This document shows positions 51,541-59,132 of a stretch of 64,000 nt of DNA, piece by piece (the stretch's first letter is position 1; each line of letters opens with the position of its first letter). A program made the position numbers and the translations under genes. The notes under the pieces were generated by a model that had not been told where the DNA came from, searched no databases, and saw only the letters and a program-made list of their open reading frames with translations. Origin of the DNA: Clostridium sp. AF37-5. GTDB taxonomy: Bacteria; Bacillota; Clostridia; Lachnospirales; Lachnospiraceae. The DNA is taken from the NCBI RefSeq assembly GCF_003477605.1, contig NZ_QUDR01000011.1, positions 1 through 64,000 on the forward strand, written 5' to 3'.

Positions 51541-52953
51541 TTATTTTTCTATCTCCCAGTGACCGCTGTAACCACTTCCAATATATGACACATTTGGCAT
51601 TTGTTTTATTCTTCTTTTTACTGTTCTTACGCTGATACCAAGCTTTATGGCAATATCGGATGTAGAAATTTTTTCGTTTTCTTTTATCATATCAAAAATT
51701 TGGGTCTGTATATTTTCTTGAGTGCCACCTTGAGTGCCACCTTGAGTGCCGTCTTGAGTGCCGTCTTCAACTCCATTAGTCTCTGCCAAATAATTAGCGA
51801 CATAATTCAAATTATACAAAGTCAATGTAAAATCATCATAATCTGCTTCAAAGACTGGCATCTTCGTCTCATCAAATTCTACCTGTTCCTCGTAGTCTGC
51901 CAAAATTTTCTTAAAACCACTGCCTCTACGTTCCATGTATTTTAAACGACTGAAAATATCAGCTAAAATTGGATTCCTTCGTTTTGAAGGAATCTTCAAC
52001 ATATCTTTTCCTTTTAAAGATATACCACTTACCATTCCTCCCGGTGAATATATTTCTATTCTATCATCGAACATATCTATATGAACTTCACTTCCTATAT
52101 CCGTATAACTTCGATGAATCAGAGCATTTACTAAACCTTCAAGCACTGCTCGCTCCGGATAATCAGGCATATCTATTCTGCCATCATCCACCTTCCGCCA
52201 TGCCTTCTTTGAATTATTTCTAATGAATTCCGTTCCGGACTGCAATAAAGTTACAAGGCTTCCTGAATATTCCTTATCATCAAGTGCATCCACTATTCCT
52301 GATGCCTTAGTTAATCCATTCCATCTTGTGCAAAACAATCTAGAGTGACGCACTGGAGATTCATCTGCCAAAAGTGCACCTGCATTGGTAAGATTTCCAT
52401 TTTCATCAACCAAACCAAAAGATTCATAATCTGTATCATCAAATGTATTTCCTGTTCTCTTCTTATATACCGATTTTAATTTTGTAAAAGACATATCACT
52501 AAAATCATATCTTGATTTCAGACTATCATAGCTTTCTCCACTTCCACGAAGTACTAACTCTCTTAACTGGGACGGTGTAGCTGGAACACTTTCATTTCCT
52601 ATGCGCATAAATGCAACAAGCTGCCCATCTCCATCATAATAATATGGCGTCTGCTGTCCTTTCATTACTTCTACAATAATAAACGTCTTTGCTCCATCTT
52701 TTTGAAAAGAAAGTTTAACATCTGGTATAGGATTTAAATGTATTTTAATTGCCTCACTAATTTTTTCTGCATCTTCTTCTGCATTAGCAAGCCCCACCAA
52801 CTCATCATCATCTGCTACACCGAATACCAGCTTGCCACCAAAACAATTTGCAAATGCACTGATACTTTTACACCAGCTTTTAGGTCTTTTTGTCTCTAGC
52901 GCAAGCTTCTTGTCATAATACGTGGTTTCACCAATTAACTGCTTTATATCCAT
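51541..52953 (-). CDS. AlbA_2/Schlafen-type ATP-binding regulator with HTH
   Basis: A 470-residue protein. The N-terminal ~120 residues match the AlbA_2 domain (FANCFGGKLVFGVADDDELVGL). A middle HATPase_c-4-like region follows (VLEGLVNALIHRSY, RIEIYSPGG, LKYMERRGSGFKKIL). A C-terminal winged-helix (STSDIAIKLGISVRTVKRRIKQM) follows a four-unit GTQ-type repeat. Such proteins are putative regulators or phage-defence-associated factors; role unknown. AGGAGG precedes the ATG, behind a leader of about 155 bases. It lies in the accessory island with the zinc-ribbon protein. Confidence 0.85.
   Translation of the reverse strand: MDIKQLIGETTYYDKKLALETKRPKSWCKSISAFANCFGGKLVFGVADDDELVGLANAEEDAEKISEAIKIHLNPIPDVKLSFQKDGAKTFIIVEVMKGQQTPYYYDGDGQLVAFMRIGNESVPATPSQLRELVLRGSGESYDSLKSRYDFSDMSFTKLKSVYKKRTGNTFDDTDYESFGLVDENGNLTNAGALLADESPVRHSRLFCTRWNGLTKASGIVDALDDKEYSGSLVTLLQSGTEFIRNNSKKAWRKVDDGRIDMPDYPERAVLEGLVNALIHRSYTDIGSEVHIDMFDDRIEIYSPGGMVSGISLKGKDMLKIPSKRRNPILADIFSRLKYMERRGSGFKKILADYEEQVEFDETKMPVFEADYDDFTLTLYNLNYVANYLAETNGVEDGTQDGTQGGTQGGTQENIQTQIFDMIKENEKISTSDIAIKLGISVRTVKRRIKQMPNVSYIGSGYSGHWEIEK
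51716..51766. repeat. 12-bp tandem repeat within the AlbA_2 gene
   Basis: About four units of a 12-bp sequence (CTTGAGTGCCAC and variants) encode GTQG/GTQD on the minus strand. Each unit gain or loss would keep the frame and change the linker before the HTH by four residues. Confidence 0.75.
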
Positions 52954-53114
52954 TAAAAACCACCTCCTCTATAAACCAATACTTTCCCATTATGTCCATT
53001 TTGTATGAATCCATTCTTCAAGTTTCATTTTCTGCCACTGACAGCAATACCTGCATCGCATCTTTATATAATTTACCCAATGCCAGTCCGTCTTTAATGT
53101 TTTATCATGCACAT

Positions 53115-53143
53115 AACATACATCATATTTCGCACATTGTCAA
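53115..53143 (-). promoter_or_regulatory. sigma-A-type promoter of the AlbA_2 gene
   Basis: Minus strand: TTGACA (53138-53143), 17 bases, TATGTT (53115-53120). Confidence 0.5.
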
Positions 53144-53158
53144 CTCCCTTTTCAAATA

Positions 53159-53176
53159 CCCTCCCTTCTCCATTCT
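53159..53176 (+). repeat. 18-bp direct repeat, right copy
   Basis: Identical to the left copy at 50665-50682 (CCCTCCCTTCTCCATTCT). It lies three bases before family-A copy 3. Confidence 0.7.
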
Positions 53177-53178
53177 CA

Positions 53179-53255
53179 AATAAAAAAAGAAGCCGGGTTC
53201 AAAGCTATATTTGCTCACGCAAATATCCCGCTTTGAACCCGGGTCTTTTTTTATT
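53179..53255 (-). repeat. palindromic element family A, copy 3
   Basis: A 77-nt palindrome. On the minus strand its centre reads AGCGGGATATTTGC, GTGA, GCAAATATAGCT, as in the other copies; arms include GACCCGGGTTCAAAGC and complement. It begins in the stop codon of the HD-GYP gene, so it lies in sense orientation. T-rich tail makes it a plausible terminator. Confidence 0.8.
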
Positions 53256-54276
53256 ACCTCTCAAAATCCAAAATCGAAAGTGGCTCACTAAGATTCTCAT
53301 TTTGTTCTGCCAAATCAATCGTTTCACCATCGGACAACCGGCGCACAACCGGGTAGAGCGTATGGTACTGGCGATTCTCTACCACGACCGCAACGTTACC
53401 ATCCGACAATATCACGTTACGTCCCTTTGGATAAACCGGTATGTAAGTAATGAATGCCTTTACATATTCGGGCTGGAACATTTTTCCTGCATTGTTCATC
53501 AAAAACTCAATGGCCTCTTTTGGTGACTGTGCTTTTTTATACGGGCGCTCACTTGTAATCGCATCATAAACATCCGCAATGTGAATGATTTTTGCAAACA
53601 TATAAATCTGGTCGTCGCGCAGTCCCAGCGGATAACCGGAACCATTTACATTTTCATGGTGCATATAAACACCCATTTTCGTCTTGGAACTGATGTTAAT
53701 GTTCTCTTTGAGTCTTTCATAGCCAAGCTCTGAGTGCGTTTTCATTGTCTCATACTCTTCCTCAGAAAGCGGACCTGCCTTTTCCAATAAATCAAGCGGC
53801 AAATTAAGTTTTCCGATATCATGCAAAAGCCCTGCTGCCGAAAGTTCCTTCAGAATCGATTTTTTTAATCCGATTCCGATACCTGTGAGCACCGACAAAA
53901 CTGCTACATTTACCGAATGTTTGTAAGTATAATCTGAGTTTGTCCGCATACTGATTAAGTTGACATTAATATCACCATTTAAACTTAACTCTTCTGTGAT
54001 GTCACTTGCCACTTTAAGTGCAGCATCAATATCAAGTTTTGTCAATGCCTTAGTCGCCTTTACCCCCAATTCGTCACTAATCAAATCTTCTACTGTAATA
54101 TCTGATGACATCTCATCTTCAATATACAACCCCGCCAAGCCTATATCACGCATTCTTAAAATTAACCGTTCGGTCAATTTGACCCGGTAATTCACTAAAA
54201 TGCTGCCCTGCTCATTGTAAATGGATTTCCCAACAATCATTTCGGGCTGTGCACTGTCAATACTGATATATCTCAT
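53254..54276 (-). CDS. HD-GYP cyclic-di-GMP phosphodiesterase
   Basis: A 340-residue protein. The N-terminal beta domain (IDSAQPEMIVGKSIYNEQG) is shared with the degenerate HD-GYP at 22-23 kb. The HD-GYP domain is intact: YKHSVNVAVLSVLTG, LLHDIGKLNLP, MHHENVNGSGYP and IIHIADVYDAITSERPY. It probably hydrolyses cyclic-di-GMP. It is the last gene of the ddl operon, overlapping dapF by four bases, an unusual place for a signalling enzyme. A family-A palindrome ends the operon. Confidence 0.94.
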   Translation of the reverse strand: MRYISIDSAQPEMIVGKSIYNEQGSILVNYRVKLTERLILRMRDIGLAGLYIEDEMSSDITVEDLISDELGVKATKALTKLDIDAALKVASDITEELSLNGDINVNLISMRTNSDYTYKHSVNVAVLSVLTGIGIGLKKSILKELSAAGLLHDIGKLNLPLDLLEKAGPLSEEEYETMKTHSELGYERLKENINISSKTKMGVYMHHENVNGSGYPLGLRDDQIYMFAKIIHIADVYDAITSERPYKKAQSPKEAIEFLMNNAGKMFQPEYVKAFITYIPVYPKGRNVILSDGNVAVVVENRQYHTLYPVVRRLSDGETIDLAEQNENLSEPLSILDFER

Positions 54277-55118
54277 ACGTCAATCTCTCCATCAAAAACC
54301 GTCGTTGCCGGTCCTTTCATCTGTACTTCGCCATTAGCTAAATACGTGTCATATAGTTTACCCCCACGAATCTGTACCTCAACTTCTTCTCCCCGTTTGC
54401 AAAAGCCATTTAAAACAGCCGCTACAACGGATGCACATGTGCCTGTTCCGCAGGAAATCGTCTCCCCGGAACCGCGTTCCCACACCCGCATCTTTATCGT
54501 GTGGTCATCGATTACCTCAACAAACTCTGTGTTAATCCGGTCCGGAAATAGCTCGTGGTTTTCAAAAGATGGTCCAATTTTTTCCAAATCTAAATCATCA
54601 ATTCCCTCTGTAAAAATCACACAATGCGGATTTCCCATTGAAACACAAGTGGCTTCATACTCTTTTCCATCAACCACAAGTTTTCTAGCAACAAATGTAT
54701 CGCCATCTGCTGATACCGGAATCTTTGCAGGTTCCAATACCGCCTGTCCCATATTTACCGTTATGTAAGTAACCAATCCGTTTTCCACGGTAAGTTTTAA
54801 TGCTTTTATGCCGCTCTTTGTTTCAATCGTAATCTCATCTGAATGAACTATTCCATGCTCATACGCATACTTTGCGACACAGCGAATCCCGTTTCCACAC
54901 ATCGCACCTTCCGAGCCGTCTGCATTATACATAATCATACGACAGTCCGCAGTTTTAGACGGTGCAATCAGAATCAAGCCATCGGAGCCAATTCCAAAAT
55001 GTCTGTCGCTCACAAAAACCGCCAGTTTGGATGCATCGTCTATTTGTTCTGTAAATAAATTTACATAAACATAATCATTGCCGGTTCCGTGCATTTTCGT
55101 AAAATGTAATTTACTCAC
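54273..55118 (-). CDS. dapF: diaminopimelate epimerase
   Basis: Converts LL- to meso-diaminopimelate for lysine and peptidoglycan. The two catalytic cysteines lie in MCGNGIRCVA (near residue 73) and SCGTGTCAS (near 220). FTKMHGTGNDYVYVN is the family start. The start is GTG with GGAGGAG upstream. It is third in the ddl, DUF1934, dapF, HD-GYP operon, between cell-wall and signalling genes. Confidence 0.97.
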   Translation of the reverse strand: MSKLHFTKMHGTGNDYVYVNLFTEQIDDASKLAVFVSDRHFGIGSDGLILIAPSKTADCRMIMYNADGSEGAMCGNGIRCVAKYAYEHGIVHSDEITIETKSGIKALKLTVENGLVTYITVNMGQAVLEPAKIPVSADGDTFVARKLVVDGKEYEATCVSMGNPHCVIFTEGIDDLDLEKIGPSFENHELFPDRINTEFVEVIDDHTIKMRVWERGSGETISCGTGTCASVVAAVLNGFCKRGEEVEVQIRGGKLYDTYLANGEVQMKGPATTVFDGEIDV

Positions 55119-55130
55119 ACAACTCCTCCT

Positions 55131-55565
55131 TTATTCTTCAATGAAAATATCTACATTGCAGTTAGACAAAAATGTCTGGTTCAGTTCCAAATCATAATCT
55201 AACTTCAAATGAAATCCCCGCTCGGTGAGTATCTTCTGGAGCGATTTCGTGCTAAGCGCAATCTCCAGCTCCCCAACCGGCGTCGAATAATATGAATACG
55301 TCGTCTCATTTGGCACAAACACCATGTGGCTTTCCGCCGGACCATGCTTGATAATCTCTAACTGGTCGTCTTTGTATTTCACCAGATTTTTCACAACGGA
55401 GACAAGTCCATTTTCTTCCTCTTCCACAACTTCCTCATAGGTAATCCATGCAAATCCATCTCTCTCACACATCTGCCCAACAGAAATCACTTCCACATCA
55501 TCGCGGTCGCCGTCTTCGCCGTGCATATGCATGCCGCAGATTCTAAGTTTAACCTCTTTTGTCAT
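55131..55565 (-). CDS. DUF1934 (YwiB-like) beta-barrel protein
   Basis: A 144-residue, beta-rich protein. The pattern LRICGMHMHGEDGD, YSYYSTPVGELEIALST and DYDLELNQTFLSNC matches the DUF1934/YwiB family, a lipocalin-like barrel of unknown function. AGGAG precedes the ATG. It lies 11 bp after ddl and 12 bp before dapF. Confidence 0.85.
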   Translation of the reverse strand: MTKEVKLRICGMHMHGEDGDRDDVEVISVGQMCERDGFAWITYEEVVEEEENGLVSVVKNLVKYKDDQLEIIKHGPAESHMVFVPNETTYSYYSTPVGELEIALSTKSLQKILTERGFHLKLDYDLELNQTFLSNCNVDIFIEE

Positions 55566-55576
55566 GTTCTGACTCC

Positions 55577-56626
55577 TTATCTTTCAAATGCAAGTGCAAT
55601 AATCTGATCTAGCAATTCTTCTTTCTCAAACCCTGCTGCCTTCCAAAGCATCGGATACATACTGATGTTGGTAAATCCCGGAAGTGTATTAATTTCATTA
55701 AAAATCACTTCGTTCGTTCCCTGCTCCACAAAGAAGTCAACACGCGATAATCCAAAACCGCCCACGGCGCGAAATACCGCTACAGCATTTGTCCGGATTT
55801 TCTCCTTCACTTCATCCGGCAAATCCGGGTCAATTACCGTCTTCGATTCCGCATTGTTATACTTGGCATCAAAATCATAAAACTCTGCTGCCGCCAAAAT
55901 CTCACCAACCGGCGAAGCTTTTGGATTTTGTCCGCCTAAAATGGCACACTCCACTTCTCGTCCGATAATCGTTTCCTCAATCAATACACGATGGTCATGT
56001 TTTTTCGCAAGTGCCAGCGCTTTTTCTAACTCTTCTCTGTTATGTGCCTTGCTGACACCCTGTGAAGAACCGGCATTGGATGGCTTTACAAAAACCGGAT
56101 ATCCCAGTTTCTCTTCTACCTTTGCAATTGTCTCTTCTTTTTCACTCAAATCTCTTGCAGTATCTGCCACATAAGCTGCCTGACGGACACCGATGCGGTC
56201 AGCAAAAATCTTTGTTGAAATCTTATCCATACTTGCAGCGGATGCTAAAACATCACATCCCACATACGGAATTCCCGCCAGTTCAAAAAGACCCTGAATC
56301 GTTCCATCTTCTCCAAACTTACCATGCAGAACCGGAAAAGCCACATCAATCGGAATCACTTCCACATCATTTCCCGTTACTTTCCAGATTCCTTTCTTTC
56401 CATGATCCGGTGAAATCACTGCTGTCACCGTACCCTCTACCCATGAACCATCTCGAATCGAATCGGTATCTTCCACAAAAAGCCATTTGCCCTCTTTCGT
56501 AATACCAATTCGGTAAATATCATATTTATCTTCCCGCAGTCCATCGATTACATTTGCTGCGGAAACACAGGACACATCATGCTCCGATGACTGTCCACCA
56601 AAAATCACTGCTACCCTCTTTTTCAT
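55577..56626 (-). CDS. ddl: D-alanine--D-alanine ligase
   Basis: Makes the D-Ala-D-Ala dipeptide for peptidoglycan, ATP-dependent. FGGQSSEHDVSCVSA is the N-terminal signature, HGKFGEDGTIQGLFEL follows, and the ATP-grasp region contains VFVKPSNAGSSQGVSK and NEINTLPGFTNISMYP. 349 residues is normal. AAAGGGG precedes the ATG. It is the first gene of a four-gene operon. Confidence 0.97.
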   Translation of the reverse strand: MKKRVAVIFGGQSSEHDVSCVSAANVIDGLREDKYDIYRIGITKEGKWLFVEDTDSIRDGSWVEGTVTAVISPDHGKKGIWKVTGNDVEVIPIDVAFPVLHGKFGEDGTIQGLFELAGIPYVGCDVLASAASMDKISTKIFADRIGVRQAAYVADTARDLSEKEETIAKVEEKLGYPVFVKPSNAGSSQGVSKAHNREELEKALALAKKHDHRVLIEETIIGREVECAILGGQNPKASPVGEILAAAEFYDFDAKYNNAESKTVIDPDLPDEVKEKIRTNAVAVFRAVGGFGLSRVDFFVEQGTNEVIFNEINTLPGFTNISMYPMLWKAAGFEKEELLDQIIALAFER

Positions 56627-56668
56627 AGGAACCCCTTTCCGGGTATTTCACCCTGCCGGTAACTTTTT

Positions 56669-56691
56669 CATATACCTAATAAAAGTATATG
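56669..56691. promoter_or_regulatory. hairpin upstream of ddl
   Basis: CATATAC-CTAATAAAA-GTATATG: a 7-bp stem in the 101-bp gap between ddl and spoIIR. It may be a leader structure of the ddl operon or part of spoIIR termination. Confidence 0.4.
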
Positions 56692-56727
56692 ACACCTCCT
56701 ATACTTTATCACGGAACCCCTTTTTTT

Positions 56728-57363
56728 TCAAGAAAAAAGAATATTCCTAATCCATTCTATGAACAAAGAAGAAGTTTCGATACCATTTTCCCCATCAAGC
56801 AGTGAATTGTACTCCTCTTCCGTCAAACATTTCTTTAATTTTTCCTTGGATTCTCCCGGCACAATCTGGTATGTGGAGTCCACAAAACACAGCGTCGGAT
56901 ACATCACACACCACCAGTTTTTTCCCGCACTTTTTCCCAAATTTACTTTCAGTGCCTCATACTCGCCCGCCGGAAAAATCATATCGCCATATGTTTTCAC
57001 CGGAAAGTAGCAGGACGAGAGCGTGGCATCCGCATCATAAGAATAGCCCTTTTGCTGCATTTTCTCCTTCGCAACCGCTTCAATCTCCGGAAGCCTTTTC
57101 TGAATTTGTATACGCGCCTCATCCACACTTTCTGCATCCTGCATTACACCGCGCAGATATGTAACAACCGCCTCTTTTACTTCCATTTTCAATGCCTGGT
57201 CTTTTTTGCTGTCGCTATTGGCAACCACGTGAAGCCGCAGAATTTCCTTCGCAATATCTTTCTGCATCCGGTTTTGTCTCATCTGTCTTGCATAAAAAAA
57301 CATGAGAACAAACGTCACCACAAACAATCCCGCAATCGCAATCCACTTTTTCTTTCCTGTCAT
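56728..57363 (-). CDS. spoIIR: stage II sporulation protein R
   Basis: A 211-residue exported signal protein made in the forespore that triggers processing of pro-sigma-E in the mother cell through SpoIIGA. The N-terminal membrane segment (IAGLFVVTFVLMFFYA) is followed by ILRLHVVANSDSKKDQALKMEV, the family core. The central PVKTYGDMIFPAGEYEALKVNLG and C-terminal NWWCVMYPTLCFVD are typical. AGGAGG precedes the ATG. It is divergent from ispE. Confidence 0.95.
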   Translation of the reverse strand: MTGKKKWIAIAGLFVVTFVLMFFYARQMRQNRMQKDIAKEILRLHVVANSDSKKDQALKMEVKEAVVTYLRGVMQDAESVDEARIQIQKRLPEIEAVAKEKMQQKGYSYDADATLSSCYFPVKTYGDMIFPAGEYEALKVNLGKSAGKNWWCVMYPTLCFVDSTYQIVPGESKEKLKKCLTEEEYNSLLDGENGIETSSLFIEWIRNILFS

Positions 57364-57430
57364 TTCTATTTCCTCCTGATTTCATATTGTCTAATCATAG
57401 CATTGACGAATCTTTTCTATATTATACACT

Positions 57431-57458
57431 TTGCAGGAAAATGAATTTATGGTACACT
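57431..57458 (+). promoter_or_regulatory. sigma-A-type promoter of ispE
   Basis: TTGCAG (57431-57436), 16 bases, TACACT (57453-57458), about 28 bases before the ATG. Confidence 0.5.
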
Positions 57459-57486
57459 CTTTACAAAAGCAGAAGGGAGAAATGAA

Positions 57487-58350
57487 ATGGATTCGATTTG
57501 GATAAATGCACCGGCAAAAATTAATATTGGGCTGGATGTCATTAGACGCCGCGAAGATGGCTACCACGAAGTAAAAATGATTATGCAGAGCATCCGCCTG
57601 TTTGACCGGCTGACACTCACAAAGACGAAAGAGCCGGGGATTAAATTGACAACAAACCTTTCCTATCTTCCGGTAAATGAAGATAATCTTGTCTATCAAA
57701 GCGCCAAACGTCTGATGGATGAATTCCATTTGGAGGGCGGACTTGATATCAAACTTGACAAGCGGATTCCGGTTGCCGCCGGTATGGCAGGGGGAAGTAC
57801 CGATGCCGCATCGTGTATGCTTGCCATCAATGACTTATATGGACTGGGACTTAGCAAACGACACCTAATGAAGCGTGGTGTGAAATTGGGCGCAGATATT
57901 CCTTACTGCATTTTAAAAGGAACCGCTCTTTCCGAAGGAATCGGTGAAAAGTTATCGACCATTCCGGCGATGCCTTCCTGCTATATTCTAATTGCCAAAC
58001 CAAACATCCACGTTTCCACAAAATGGGTGTATACCAATCTTGTACTCGATGAGCACACAAATCATCCGGATATTGATGGCATGCTGGCTTCGATGAAAAA
58101 GCGCGACCTTCTTTCACTGAGTAATCAGATTGGAAATGTTTTGGAATCCGTAACGATTCCCGCCTATCCACAGATTGCCGCCATCAAAGAGTGTATGCTG
58201 CAAAATGGTGCACTCGGTTCCTTAATGAGCGGAAGCGGACCAACGGTATTCGGTATCTTTGATGATAAAGACAAAGCAATGGCTGCCAAGGAGAAATGCC
58301 GTGAACTCCCTTACCGGTGTTTTGTCTTTGTGACGGATTTGTACCGATAA
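57487..58350 (+). CDS. ispE: 4-diphosphocytidyl-2-C-methyl-D-erythritol kinase
   Basis: Phosphorylates CDP-methylerythritol in the non-mevalonate isoprenoid pathway. The GHMP kinase features are APAKINIGLDVIRRREDGYHEV, PVAAGMAGGSTDAASC and LMSGSGPTVFG. 287 residues fits. A good GGGAG site precedes the ATG. It is followed by a sigma-28-type promoter for the next gene, so it is read separately. Confidence 0.97.
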   Translation: MDSIWINAPAKINIGLDVIRRREDGYHEVKMIMQSIRLFDRLTLTKTKEPGIKLTTNLSYLPVNEDNLVYQSAKRLMDEFHLEGGLDIKLDKRIPVAAGMAGGSTDAASCMLAINDLYGLGLSKRHLMKRGVKLGADIPYCILKGTALSEGIGEKLSTIPAMPSCYILIAKPNIHVSTKWVYTNLVLDEHTNHPDIDGMLASMKKRDLLSLSNQIGNVLESVTIPAYPQIAAIKECMLQNGALGSLMSGSGPTVFGIFDDKDKAMAAKEKCRELPYRCFVFVTDLYR

Positions 58351-58364
58351 TTTTTAGAATACAC

Positions 58365-58392
58365 TAAACTATTCTCTGTAATCTGCCGATAT
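58365..58392 (+). promoter_or_regulatory. sigma-28 (sigma-D) promoter of the DUF5610-like gene
   Basis: TAAA (58365-58368), 16 bases, GCCGATAT (58385-58392). It matches the sigma-D consensus TAAA-N14/16-GCCGATAT perfectly, 57 bases before the ATG. Places the gene in the late flagellar regulon. Confidence 0.85.
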
Positions 58393-58448
58393 GTAAAGTA
58401 GAGAACATAGAATGCAGCGTGCCACAGGCACAGAAAGGATGGAACCTT

Positions 58449-59030
58449 ATGAGTGTAAATGGAATTACAAGTGCAAACAGTTCTTATACGACGCCACAGA
58501 CAACAGCAAAAACAAAAGTTTCCCAGACAACAAACACTGCGGATGCAAAAGACATTGGTGTTGTATATGAAACTTCAAGCAAAACAGATGACAAATCAAA
58601 CAAGATAAAAGATTATTCTTCTGTTGTTGCCACGATGAAAAAAGAATTGTCAACGAAAAATGAACAACTTCAGAATCTGGTAACAAAACTTCTTGGCAAA
58701 CAGGCAGGAAAGTATACCAAACTTGCTGATTTGTTCAAAGACATTCAGGCAGACCCTGCTACCATTGAACAGGCACAGAAAGACATTGCTGATGATGGTT
58801 ACTGGGGTGTTGAACAGACGAGTGATCGTCTCGTTTCCATGGCTCAGGCATTGAGCGGTGGAGATACATCCAAGGCAGATACTTTGATTGCCGCCATCAA
58901 AAAGGGATTTGATGAAGCAACCGAAGCATGGGGTGATAAACTCCCTGACATTTGTCAAAAGACAATTGATGCTGCCGTTAAAAAAATGGAAGCATGGCGC
59001 GATGGCACAACTTCCGAAACAGATGCATAA
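58449..59030 (+). CDS. DUF5610-like protein, probable late flagellar regulon member
   Basis: A 193-residue protein without signal peptide. After a Thr/Ser/Lys-rich N-terminal half, the C-terminal half (DGYWGVEQTSDRLVSMAQALSGG, then AWGDKLPDICQKTID) resembles DUF5610 as remembered: conserved RLxxxA, GFDEA and LPDIxxxT. The function is unknown. GAAAGGA precedes the ATG. The perfect sigma-28 promoter implies expression with flagellin, so it may be exported by the flagellar apparatus or modulate the filament. That is inference. Confidence 0.7.
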   Translation: MSVNGITSANSSYTTPQTTAKTKVSQTTNTADAKDIGVVYETSSKTDDKSNKIKDYSSVVATMKKELSTKNEQLQNLVTKLLGKQAGKYTKLADLFKDIQADPATIEQAQKDIADDGYWGVEQTSDRLVSMAQALSGGDTSKADTLIAAIKKGFDEATEAWGDKLPDICQKTIDAAVKKMEAWRDGTTSETDA

Positions 59031-59058
59031 AAACCCGATATCTTTGATATCTTATGAT

Positions 59059-59129
59059 AAGAAGCACTCACCAATTCGTCCGCCGGATGCAGAGCATACC
59101 GGACAATACGAGCTGATGGGTGCTTCTTT
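59059..59129. terminator. two-tier bidirectional terminator
   Basis: A stem of about 20 bp (AAGAAGCACTCACCA with complement, several G-U pairs) carries an inner CCGG-ATGC/GCAT-CCGG hairpin. T-run on one side, A-rich on the other. It lies between the DUF5610-like and SPOCS-LysM genes, which converge. Confidence 0.75.
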
Positions 59130-59132
59130 CTT

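Larger units (their letters stand above)
52954..53253. other. intergenic region with long leader and possible degraded reading frame
   Basis: On the minus strand a promoter at 53115-53143 starts a ~155-base leader. Within this leader, between stop codons, a 49-codon open stretch encodes a Cys/Trp-rich segment with no good start site, possibly a decayed gene. The plus strand holds the 18-bp direct repeat (53159-53176) and family-A copy 3. Confidence 0.5.

Noticed and set aside
57380..57480. Sigma-F promoter for spoIIR
   Set aside because: A GTATA/GGNNANAAT-type pair was sought; only weak fragments were found, so it is not listed.
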